From Panopea generosa (lineage: Eukaryota > Mollusca > Bivalvia > Adapedonta > Hiatellidae): a stretch of DNA of 64,000 nt. Location of the stretch: contig CM055894.1 of NCBI GenBank assembly GCA_029582155.1, positions 30,422,707 to 30,486,706 on the forward strand, in the 5' to 3' direction. Positions 36,576-45,689 of this stretch are shown in pieces. Both the position numbers and the translations under genes were made by a program. The notes beneath the pieces were generated by a model. The model had not been told where the DNA came from. It saw nothing but the letters and a program-made list of their open reading frames with translations, and made no database searches. The first letter of the stretch is position 1, and the number at the start of each line of letters is the position of its first letter.

Positions 36576-37266
36576 AATTTTGTGTCCAGTATACCATCTT
36601 CGGATTTCGTTAACATGTTCACTCAATGGTGTAAACGGTGGTAAAAACGTATAGACTGAAGAGAGTAATTTGTGAAGGAGACGTTCAGTAAATTTGATAC
36701 AAAAGCACCCGTTTAAAATATTGATGTTGTTTTTTTTGTTGAATACAACGTCATCATTTTGCCCCGACATATCTAACTGCTTTGCTCTAAATAGAGCCTT
36801 ATTTTTTAAATAGTTGATATATCATGCTAAAACGTTCAAAATATGTCCCATATACATTTATTTCAAATACAATAACACTATTGTGCATTGTGTAATTGAT
36901 ATAAAAAAGATATGTCAAAAGTCTACAAACTTTCTGATCCCCCCTCTTAGATGGATTTTATTGATAAAAATTACTAAAAATGATCAACATAACATGACTA
37001 TGTGTTACGTGTAAGACCCACATCTGTAGCTTAAAGGTCAAGCTAGGCCACAATTTAACTTTGTTTGACGACACTTTCAGTCTGTTTGAGATTTCGAGTC
37101 TGGTCTGTAACATTATCATGCGTAGATGGATGTTATGAATACTTGCTGCACATTATCAAAATAACATGATGCGTGTCTGATGTAGCACCAAGACTCCCAC
37201 TTCAAAGGTCAAGGTCACACTTTGAGCTTGTTTGACAACACTTTGAGTCTGTGTGAGATTTTGTGT

Positions 37267-37560
37267 CTTGTCCTGATAAGCTCAGTCGGTTACACGTCTG
37301 ACTATCAATCGAGGGTTCGTGAGTTCGAATCCCCGTCCCGGCAACAGTCTCCGTGATGATTGATATATGACATAGTGTCTCATTATCATTTGTCTCTCAC
37401 CACTGATTCAAGTGGCAAAGTTATCAATCACTTGCGGAGATTGGGTTTGCTCGAGTACTGGTTAATCCCAGGAAACAGTGGTTAGGTTAACTGATCATCA
37501 TTCTGTAAGCCAACGATGGCATAAAAATTACGCTAAATATTCAATCAATCAGTCAATCAT
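37267..37560 (+). mobile_element. tRNA-derived SINE with conserved central domain, inserted in the tandem-core element
   Basis: The head contains ATAAGCTCAGTCGGTTACAC (A box) and GTTCGAATCCCC (B box) at normal spacing. The central part includes GTCTCTCACCACTGATTCAA and AAACAGTGGTTAGGTTAACT, a block I associate with a broadly distributed invertebrate SINE superfamily. The tail is ATTCAATCAATCAGTCAATC. Flanking TGTCCTG and TGGTCCTG suggest a short target duplication. The tRNA-like stems are imperfect, so it is not a tRNA gene. Confidence 0.8.
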
Positions 37561-37737
37561 GGTCCTGAACTTTGTTATACATGGATGGATTTCAAAAACA
37601 CTTGGCTCAGTTGATCAACATTGCATGATGAAGTGTCGCATGTAAGACCCAGAACCTTTCCTCAAAGGTCATGGTCACACTTGAAGTTTGTTTGATATTT
37701 TGTGTCTGGTCTGTAACTTTGTCTTTAACTTGGCTCA

Positions 37738-37985
37738 CTTGAACTTTTATTTGTGTGCACTCTAGCACCCACATTTTCATTAGACCTTCACTTAACTTAT
37801 ATAGTAGTTACATAACGATGATATCTCGGACAAGTTCTTGAACTGGCCCAATCGGATTGTTAATGTCAGAGTAATGGTCCTTGAAACATTAAAAAATGCA
37901 CTGTTTGACCGTGTGTGCATTCTACCACCGGTGTTGTATAGTATTTTGACCCCTCTGTGAAATGACCCCGGGGTCAAATTACTAT
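37738..37985. repeat. Monomers related to the 49.6-50.8 kb array
   Basis: TGTGTGCACTCTAGCACCCA, TTCTTGAACTGGCCCAATCG and GTTAATGTCAGAGTAATGG occur in the order seen in the long array at 49.6 kb. About one and a half units remain. Confidence 0.75.
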
Positions 37986-37989
37986 ATCA

Positions 37990-38590
37990 TTTTACCACTT
38001 TAGTTTTAATTTTAAAGATTTAAATGACATGTTCTCTTAAACCATGGCATCATTTGCTGAAAAGTTTATTTACAATGACTCAATTTTAATAAAAAATTAG
38101 CCACAATGTACCAAGGCAATGATGACTTTCACAACTTTCTTATCAACGTCGGTCATTCCAAATTGCAGCTGGAACCCCTCCAATTTCAGCTTATGACATC
38201 TCTGAAACTGTTTATACATTTTCATTTAGTTTTGTCTGCCTGCAGGTGACACTCTCCCAAAATGTGTACATTTTTGTGAGTGCCAGCAATCTTGCTGGCT
38301 GCTTGGGCTTCACTAATTTTGCAAAGGCTAATATAGGGAAAAATTAAATATTTTTCTCTTATACTATTCTAATGCTACAGGTTTCATATTTTGCAAGTAT
38401 TTGCATATGGATTCTTTTCAGAATTATAGATTGCTATTAGTTATCCAGTCATATATAGCTGCCTGGGCTCTGTAATTTGAAACATTAAGCAATTTGACAT
38501 ATTGAACTATTTTCATTCAGCTATTGTAAAATTTTTTCTGAAGTTACTGCATGTAACCGCATAGAACACAATTATGTTATTTGTGGTAAG
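37990..38590. other. Intron sequence without recognisable feature
   Basis: No exon or clear repeat terminus is seen. A phrase near 38270 (GAGTGCCAGCAATCTTGCTGGCTGC) contains a short inverted repeat, CCAGCAAtctTGCTGG. Confidence 0.4.
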
Positions 38591-39235
38591 CATGATGGCG
38601 AGAATATATCTGCCACTTTGTCTGTTAGTCTGTGCATAGTAATCCTTGTTCCAACATTACTCCAAAAGGATTGTCTAGAAGTATAGAGCCTAAAAACCAC
38701 AGCTCTGCCTTGAATAATGACAGCATTATCTCCATTTTTTTTTTAGTGATTTTCTGCTTGTCAGAAGCATAAGCATATCTTTAAAATTACAGAAAGGAAT
38801 CCAACGTGATTTGGAACATGGATAAAGAGCAATGTTTGGGAATACAGAGGGAAATAATCATAACTCGGACATTTATTAAATAATGACATAATTCTCTCCC
38901 CTTTCATACTTTATGATTTTTTTTTTGCTTGTTCGGGGCATATCTTCAAAAGTACTTGGAACATGGATAAAGGGCAATGTGTGGAAGTGTGTAGAGAAAA
39001 ATCAATAACTATCTTGACAGAATTACCTTCCCTTTTGTACTTTATTTTCATTTATATTTGCTTGTCCAGAGTATTCTTCAAATGTAAGGAAGAGAGTCCA
39101 ATGAAACTCGGAACATAGATATTGAGTAATGTTCCACAACTGTTATCATATATAATGTACCTTATTTTAAGTTATTTATCCTTAACAGTGTGGAATCAAG
39201 CAGGTGCTTGGAAGCATCCATCAGTTCTACTGATA
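38590..39235. repeat. Decayed tandem repeat interrupted by the 39.2-kb element
   Basis: Phrases AACATGGATAAAGAGCAATG, AAGCATAAGCATATC and TTATTTTCATTTATATTTGC recur about every 120-180 bp. The end GAAGCATCCATCAGTTCTAC then TGATA is cut by the element at 39236; a matching uninterrupted end is at about 6910-6945. Confidence 0.6.
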
Positions 39236-41288
39236 CAGACCGTAATCCGTTCAAGTATACCAAACGGACGCAAACGAAACGAATATCAAACGCGTTTTAA
39301 ACAATATACAAACGGACTAAAAATGCAAACGAAACGATAAATGATAAACGAAACAAAACGATAAACGAAACGATACACGGACGCAACAGGGCGAACGATA
39401 CAAAACGATAATGCAAACTTAAACGCATCAAATAATAAAGATTCGGATATCCTCTAATATTGTCGTAGTTATATTGACAATGAAATAAATAATTAAACGA
39501 AATGATTGCTCTCTTTGTCATTTAAAATCTTTAAATTGCTTTACCTGTAACTTTAATTAAATTTCTTTGCTATAAGTTTTAATCCCGAATTACCCGTGAA
39601 AAACATTGCCTCGGGCATCGTTTCTTTACTTGTAAAAGTGTGATAAAACAATCAGATGACACATGACCTGCTTACACAACTACCCCAATTAAATGATTTA
39701 ATTATCTGAACACCGATTTATGTTGCTGTTCTGTTATATGATTGCCAATCAGGAAAAGTTTTCACGCAATTTTAGAAAATCTGTTTGTTACACCAAAAAC
39801 CCTTAGGGTTTTTCCAAAATTGTATATAAAAATAGTTCATATATATATATATAAAAAACACACGTAAAGGGTTGGTGTTTGTTTGTTACTGGGTGTCTTC
39901 CAAAATGTTTGTTTTCAATATAGACATTTGTTAAAAAAAAGATTACTATTAAGCTGATAGAGATATTAATAACTACACATACCTTAATTTGTGTACAGAA
40001 TGAACACGCTGTCCCTTTCACTATTACCTTGTGCCAATGTCCGATTACGTCACCAGTGAAACAAACATTTTATTCACTAAGTGGGTATCTTGGAAATTTT
40101 TGATGGAAGGATATCAGAGGAATTCTATCGGCGTAATGTACATAAAAGTCCTTGAAAGCGTCAGACGGAAGTACATGTACCAGCGATTTTAGAAGCCATG
40201 CCACAAGACATAAAACTTTTACCCTTAAAGGCATCTTTTTTTATGGAAACATCTCCGCCTCCCCCATGTATTTACCATATTGAAATAGAACGCGACGTTA
40301 AATGACGCAAGAAACTGTCAGAGTGACGACATCGCACATTGCCACAAGGTCAGAAATAAATTGTGTCGGAGTAATAGACATAAAGTGTGTGCGCTCGCTA
40401 CATAAATTAAGGCATGTGTATTTGTAAATATATTTATCTTTGCGGATTATATAAATTATTTTGTTTAATGCATTGTTATAATTGTTTAACATGACAATCT
40501 ATCGAAATTCATAACTGGAATTAAAATTGGAAAATACTTGTTAATAATGCATTATTCCTGTAAATAAAATAAATACTTGCTGAGGCGTCTATACTCTGTT
40601 TCTTGCATAATAGCAGATTATACACCACTGCAGATATAAAAAAAACACGGACTGGTTCACATTTATTTACTATATACTTTTTTCGATACTGTAATATTAA
40701 CGTTAGTGTAAACCAGTCTGGCAATGTTTGGCCACTCTAATGATTACGTGACCGTAACGTGTTTATCGTATGTAATTGACATGCCCCATACCATGTGTAT
40801 TAAATTTCAATGATTGAGTTTGATGTAACATATTAATCTGCTGTCACGCTACAAATCATCAACTTTATGGTAGACCATATCTAACATAGGGTGGCTTAGT
40901 TAGAAATATTTCAGAATGATTTTAATCAATATTTCAGAAAGATTTTAATCAATATTATTTTACTTTATTTAATTAAATTTATTTAATGCGGTGTTATAAT
41001 TGGACAATCAGAGATGATGCGATTGGTAAACATGTCGTGTAAACGTTAAATGGTAAAAGATACAGGGTGAACGATACACGCAAAACGATTCGAACGCAAA
41101 CGCAGGTTAAAATGCATTCACTATCGTTTTGAACTGCATTTTCGTATTTTCTCTAACGTTTATCATAAAAAAAATGCAAACCATTAACGAAACTAAAATG
41201 CATTTCAAACGCAAAACAAACGCGTTTGACATGCAAAACGAACGCAACTGAAATGCATTTTTGGTGTACTTGAACAGATTACGGTCTG
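39236..41288. mobile_element. Unclassified 2.05-kb element, same TIR family as the 3.85-kb element
   Basis: The left end CAGACCGTAATCCGTTCAAG-TATACCA is inverted at the right end (41262-41288) with two mismatches, and TA flanks both ends (39234-39235, 41289-41290). About 18 of the 27 TIR positions are shared with the element at 32102. Subterminal regions are packed with AAACGAAACGATAAACG-like units at the left and AACGCAAACGCAGG / AAAACGAACGCAACTG units at the right. The interior is AT-rich and non-coding. The element probably depends on an unseen transposase. Confidence 0.8.
39780..39815. repeat. Palindrome AAAAACCCTTAGGGTTTTT
   Basis: A 19-nt palindrome centred near 39804, next to TTGTTACACC. 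It resembles the ends of the TIR element at 22848 (TTGTTACAC, AACCCTTAG), so it may be a remnant of that family. Confidence 0.6.
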
Positions 41289-41329
41289 TACCCTTATCAA
41301 ATGTAAAATTCAGTGTTATTCTGCTCTAA

Positions 41330-41945
41330 GCTCTAGTGGTTCCGGCTAACAATAGAATCACTGTTGATCTCTGCATCCTGTGAATGGGTGTCATGTTCAT
41401 TTTATCATTTTTTTTCATGTTCACTATTGTGGTTAAATTACCAACCCCTGTATGGTTCCAGGGAGCCATATGGGTGATCACTGTTTCTTGCACACCAGAT
41501 AAGGATATCTACATTATTACCGGTGCTAGATATTTCTATCTCACCCTAGGGCCAAGATAAAATTCTTGCGCTGTGACGTTGGAACCATCTAGATGACGTA
41601 ACGTATAAAACATATGACGTAAATCATATAATTAAACGTCTTAACATCGGTCATTGTAAAATCTATAATAATAAATTAAGTTAAAATATTTATTCAATAT
41701 GTTTGGTATGCAAGAAAAAGAATCATTCATGGGTTTTTGGTTTGGATACACATTCCATTCATTTGAATAACTGTTTTCGCCGGAAACAAAACAGTTATCC
41801 CTTGGCACGGAATTTTTTATCCAAACCTCAAACCCATGTAAGATTCTTATAGGCTCATGCATGTAGTAAGAAGCAACAATATGTAGTACGATAGAATTTG
41901 CTGAAACTGCAGTTCTGCAGGTATCAAGGTTCAAGGTATATTTGA
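41330..41945 (+). mobile_element. Disrupted copy of the 23.36-kb retroposon
   Basis: The 5' part (GTGGTTCCGGCTAACAATAG ... GGAGCCATATGGGTGATCAC) and the 3' part (CTCATGCATGTAGTAAGAAG ... CAGTTCTGCAGGTATCAAGG) are both present but separated by about 370 bp of unrelated sequence (about 41480-41850). That insert carries GATGACGTAACG and TCACCCTAGGGCC and may be a small insertion of another element. Confidence 0.65.
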
Positions 41946-41979
41946 GATATATATATTAATGAAATTGTATGCATAATTT

Positions 41980-42380
41980 CCTAACATGGAAATGAAGCTT
42001 GGGATTATGAGGTTAATTAGGTCCTTGTCATTGTTAATAGAAAAGCAATTTCTGCTTAATAACTTTAGTTCCCTTAGATATTTTGATATAATATTAGTAT
42101 AGGTCCCTAAAACAAAATGGGAGATTAGTATTTGGAGGTAATATGAATTCAGGTCACTGTAACTACCAGTAAAAAAATAGTTTCCTACATAATTTTTAAC
42201 CTCTGAAGTTCTTTATTTCATTTACAAACATCATCATAATACTTTTGGATGACTGGTTATGGGCCAGTATTGACTGCTTTGCACTCTTTGTTTTAATGGT
42301 TACAAAAAGTGTGACTTAAACAAAATGTTATTTCCATATGCTTAATCACTCGAACAAGTATTATTTTCTAATATGTTATA
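41980..42380. repeat. Monomers related to the 12.8-13.5 kb array
   Basis: AACATGGAAATGAAGCTTGG, GGTTAATTAGGTCCTTGTCA and TTCCCTTAGATATTTTGAT correspond to the phrases of the earlier array, diverged. Confidence 0.6.
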
Positions 42381-42389
42381 CTTTGCATT

Positions 42390-43115
42390 CTAGTTTTTGT
42401 CTCGCGGCGACAAAGGAGAGACAAGATAAAGGTGTTGCTTTTCCGTCGACAGCGACAGCAGCGGCGGCGGTGTCAAACATTTATATTTAGCTCCAACGTT
42501 AAGTTTTCGTATTACAAGTGCAAGGACACTCATACTTGGATCATAGTTATAACTAACACCTAGCATCACATTATACACTGCAGATGCTGAGTGTGACCTA
42601 CATTTCGTGGTCCATTGACATTGTTTGATGCTGAATTTTGCATTTAGCTCCAAGTTAAGTTTTTGTTTTTACACTATTACTCAACAAATACAAGTGCTAG
42701 GACACTCATACTTGGATCATAGTTACAACTAACACCCTGCATCACATTATATACTGCAGATGTTGAGAGTGACCTACATTTCATGGTCCATTGACATTGT
42801 TTGATGCTAAATTTTGCATTTAGCTCCAATGTTAAGTTTTCACACTATTTCTCAACAAGTACAAGTGCTAGGACGCTCATACTTGGATCATAGTTACAAC
42901 TAACACCCTGCATCACATTATATACTGCAGATGCTGAGTGTGACCTACATTTCATGGTCCATTGACATTGTTTGATGCTGAATTTTGCATTTACCTCCAA
43001 GGTTAAGTTTTCATTTTTACACTATTTCTCAATAAGTACTAGTGCTAGGACACTCATACTTGGATCATAATTACAACTTACACCCTGCATTATATAATGC
43101 AGATGCTGAGTACTT
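42390..43115. repeat. Tandem array, about 170-bp unit, about 3.7 copies
   Basis: Units carry TTTAGCTCCAAYGTTAAGTT at about 42486, 42643, 42819 and 42990, each followed by GGACACTCATACTTGGATCA, CATCACATTATAYACTGCAG and CATTGACATTGTTTGATGCT. The copies are similar throughout. It opens with a GCGGCGACAAAGG / GCGACAGCAGCGGCGGCGG start of the kind seen at the 5' ends of these elements. Confidence 0.9.
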
Positions 43116-43119
43116 TTCT

Positions 43120-43445
43120 TTTTTTTAATTTATTTAATATTAAATATGTTTTAGATCTACTTATAGAAATTTTTATTTTTTTTATTTTTTTATTTTTATT
43201 ATTTTTTTTTATTTTTTTATAAATATGTTTAACTTAAAAATACTGGTTAAAGTTTTTTATTTTTTTTTAAATATGTTTTACTTAGAAATACTGGTTAAAG
43301 TTTTGTGTGCAACTACCATCAAGTTCATATCTCAAAAATCACTTAATGTATTTGATCAAAACTTCACACAATACTTCCTACAATATTTCTTAGTCATTAA
43401 ACCTACTACATTAACCAAGTAAGATAACTCTTGCATGAATATAAT
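43120..43445. repeat. T-rich low-complexity tract and partial 176-bp unit
   Basis: TTTTTTATTTTT-type sequence (43120-43230) precedes a partial unit of the 5.9-6.6 kb array (CTTAGAAATACTGGTTAAAG, CTACCATCAAGTTCATATCT, TAACTCTTGCATGAATATAA). Confidence 0.75.
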
Positions 43446-44147
43446 ATTTTAAATTTTTTCTCTCATATGTGTGTATTAACGGTCAAAGCGGACACGGCGA
43501 GACATATCATTCCGCGGAATTCTTGTTGATAGTGTGTTTCACTGCCATTGCTATATTTTCTCACAAGAAAATACTTTTAGTTTATAAAGGAAATAATCAA
43601 GCAAGACTTATAATATATATACCGAGCAAAAAGTGCAAAGCAATTAACAAACAACAAAAAAATAATTAGCAAACTAAAACAAAATTGCAAATGCAATTAA
43701 CTCTTTTCAAATAGCATATTAGTCTCCCTTACATGTGATATGTCATAAGAAAAAACTATTGGGTTGTATAACAATACATATCATACCCAATTTAAATTAG
43801 CAAAAAGCTGGGGGGATTGTTAAAATATTTTTATTAACTGATAAACAACAACTAGCAAAAGCAATAAGCCAATTAAAAAAAAACAACACTAAAATAAATG
43901 GTATCATGTTCTTCATTACATAAACATGTATGGAATTTATTTCATATCAACATTATAGCACATAACTATCAAAACCAATCACTAAACCTTTATAGCTGCT
44001 TACGGAATTTCATTATGGTCAATAGGTTACCAGTCAATAAATTATATTGGTCAATGGTCAAAGTTTTTAGTGCAGTTTTGTCAACAGAATAGACAAACTC
44101 CCATTTGGGCCTATTGTTTTTGTATAATTGCAATTTTTCTTCATATG

Positions 44148-44269
44148 GTGGGGATGTGTATGAAAATGCGCCAGCAGTTGCATTTGGTCAGTCAAAAGGA
44201 AAAGCTGGCAGTTATGATGAAAATGCATACGAAAACCCAGAAGATTGTGTCCCTCCAGTTCAGCAAAAA
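44148..44269 (+). CDS. Receptor-like tail gene, exon E (two YEN motifs); 5' boundary uncertain
   Basis: Joined after exon D the exon reads GGDVYENAPAVAFGQSKG, a short Gly/Ser linker, SYDENAYENPEDC and VPPVQQK, ending at donor AAA|GTTTGT in phase 0 as exon F needs. VYENA and AYENP have Asn at +2 from Tyr, the Grb2-type SH2 pattern. The start is odd. A good pyrimidine tract (TTTTTCTTCATATG) leads into the frame and phase at 44148, but the intron would end in TG rather than AG. The only nearby AGs in the right phase are the CCAG and CAG at 44173-44177, which would remove the first YEN. Either a rare TG acceptor, a sequence variant or the later AG is used. Coding status is supported by composition and by the tandem motif pattern. 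Confidence 0.6.
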
Positions 44270-44294
44270 GTTTGTAGTTCATATATAATGAATT

Positions 44295-44466
44295 ATATTT
44301 TTAGCTCACCGAAGGCATACTGGTGAGCTTTTGTGATCACCCTGTGTTTGTCGTCTGTCATTCATTGTCCATTGTAAATGCTTCAAATGACTTCTTCTCT
44401 GAAGCCATTGGACATGTTTTCACCATAGTTGTGTGAAGCATACTTTTATGAAGCTGTCTGAAGTTT
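44295..44466 (+). repeat. Fragment of dispersed repeat downstream of exon E
   Basis: AGCTCACCGAAGGCATACTG then GGTGAGCTTTTGTGATCACC is the start seen at 18172, 30366 and 31366. It ends abruptly at GTCTGAAGTTTG, where the duplicated terminal-exon sequence begins. Confidence 0.65.
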
Positions 44467-44560
44467 GATAATATTAAATATTAGTGAATTTAATAGCAGC
44501 TGTTATGTATTTCTACAGGTTAACTATGCAGCAGATAGTTTAAATTTCCATTCATGTATA
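44466..44560 (+). pseudogene. Truncated duplicate of the alternative terminal exon region
   Basis: GATAATATTAAATATTAGTG then AATTTAATAGCAGCTGTTAT matches 51038 onward (GATAATATTGGATATTAGTG, AATTTAATATCAGCTGTTAT) with few changes over about 95 bp, including the in-frame stop. Upstream homology stops where a dispersed repeat begins, so the coding part beyond DNIKY is lost. Confidence 0.6.
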
Positions 44561-45099
44561 TTTTAGATCTACTTGAGTAGGCCTAAAACTAAAAATATAT
44601 TTTATGTCTTATATGAATTCAACCATGTGTTAGGACGAAAGAAGTTTGTTGTATAACTCTGCGGTTATTTTTTTATGTGGGCGTGGCTTTATCATCAAGT
44701 GCGTTTACATAGTATGAATGTTTTTTTTATGGTATAGTTCCGATGTTTAAATGTTTTGTTTTTCTATAGGGTTATATAAGGAGAATGTAAATATTTTAAA
44801 AGTCTTTTTCTCATTTACAGACCAACCAAATTCGTTCAGTAAGGGTACTTTTGAATAGGAAAACAAGAATTTCACTCTTTAATCTATTTTTTCAGAATTA
44901 TTTTTATCTTAATAAGATCTGGAGTAATGTTTTGACATAATAGTTTGAATAAGGTCCTTTAACCTGCTGTGAATTAAGATTTGACTTACCAGCAGCTGCA
45001 CTGCTGTGAAAGTTTCTATATATTATTGGATTCAGTGCATATCTTCACCTTGCTACACACTTTTATTTCTTGAAAAAATCTAATCACAACCAGTGATTC

Positions 45100-45532
45100 A
45101 GTGCATCCGTTATTTCGTGTCCAGCCTGTAACTTTGTCATGCATTGTTGGATTTTCTTTATACTTGCTACAAATGATCAACATAACATGACAACGTGTTG
45201 CGAGTAAGACCCACACCCTTACCTCAAAGGTCAAGGTCACACTTTCAGTTTGTTTGACGACACTTTTGAGTCTGTGTGAGATTTCGTGTCCGGCCTGTAA
45301 CTTTGTCATGTATAAATTACCTGTAGAAATACCCAGACCGTTACATCAGATGTCAATGTCAAGATTATACAAGGGTCAAGGTCACACTTTAATGTGAAAA
45401 AACATGAAATTGCATGTCTAGTCTAAAACCTCAGTCCATTACTCTTGATATTCATGGATACATCGCTACCTAGTTATTTTCACAGACCATTTGGGGAGCA
45501 TGCGACACTTACCAGTGACATTTCTTTTTAAA
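45100..45532 (+). mobile_element. Fragment of the tandem-core (20.4-kb type) element
   Basis: It has TTTCGTGTCCAGCCTGTAAC, CTCAAAGGTCAAGGTCACAC, TTTGACGACACTTTTGAGTC and the right end GCATGCGACACTTACCAGTG then ACATTTCTTT. About two monomers and the right terminus survive. Confidence 0.75.
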
Positions 45533-45689
45533 TCTAAAATACTAAAAAAATTAAAAAAATCATCTTCCCACAAACTGCGATTTGCCAAACATATTTTGAA
45601 AATAGTCATAAAGTAATGATTACCAACTATAGTTCTAATAGATTTGACTTGATTCCACTGCCTTATGAGGCCAGGAGGGGCTACAAAAG

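Larger units (their letters stand above)
32056..36947. mobile_element. TIR element with TA target duplication (outer), hosting the 3.85-kb element
   Basis: The left end CGAGGGGGGATCAG then TTTGTAGACTTTTG is inverted at the right end (CAAAAGTCTACAAAC, TTCTGATCCCCCCTCT). The right arm has a 3-nt insertion and the first base differs. TA lies on both sides (32054-32055 and 36948-36949), and removing the element restores the host repeat. Without the inner insertion it would be about 1 kb, a MITE-sized, non-coding element. A CGAGGG terminus with TA duplication suggests a Tc1/mariner relation. Confidence 0.75.
31936..37735 (+). mobile_element. Tandem-core element copy split by nested TIR elements and a SINE
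   Basis: The left end (TTTTTATGCCCCCTCCCACT, GGCATATAGTAATGGCA, GTCCGTCTGTCCG) stops at TGGTCATGCA-TA (32055). The core resumes at TA-GATGGATTTTATT (36948) with monomers carrying GTTTGACGACACTTTCAGTC and CAAAGGTCAAGGTCACAC. The joined text matches uninterrupted monomers of the copy at 20393. A SINE interrupts it again at about 37267-37560. The right terminus is lost; the text runs into another monomer type after 37735. Confidence 0.65.

Noticed and set aside
37272..37345. tRNA gene
   Set aside because: A and B boxes are present, but the acceptor and anticodon stems do not pair and a SINE body and TCAA tail follow. The same reasoning applies to 19768, 24345, 34700 and 56430.
42393..42435. Possible exon after TGCATTCTAG
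   Set aside because: It coincides with the GCGGCGACAAAGG start of a tandem-core repeat and ends in the wrong phase for the receptor-like gene.
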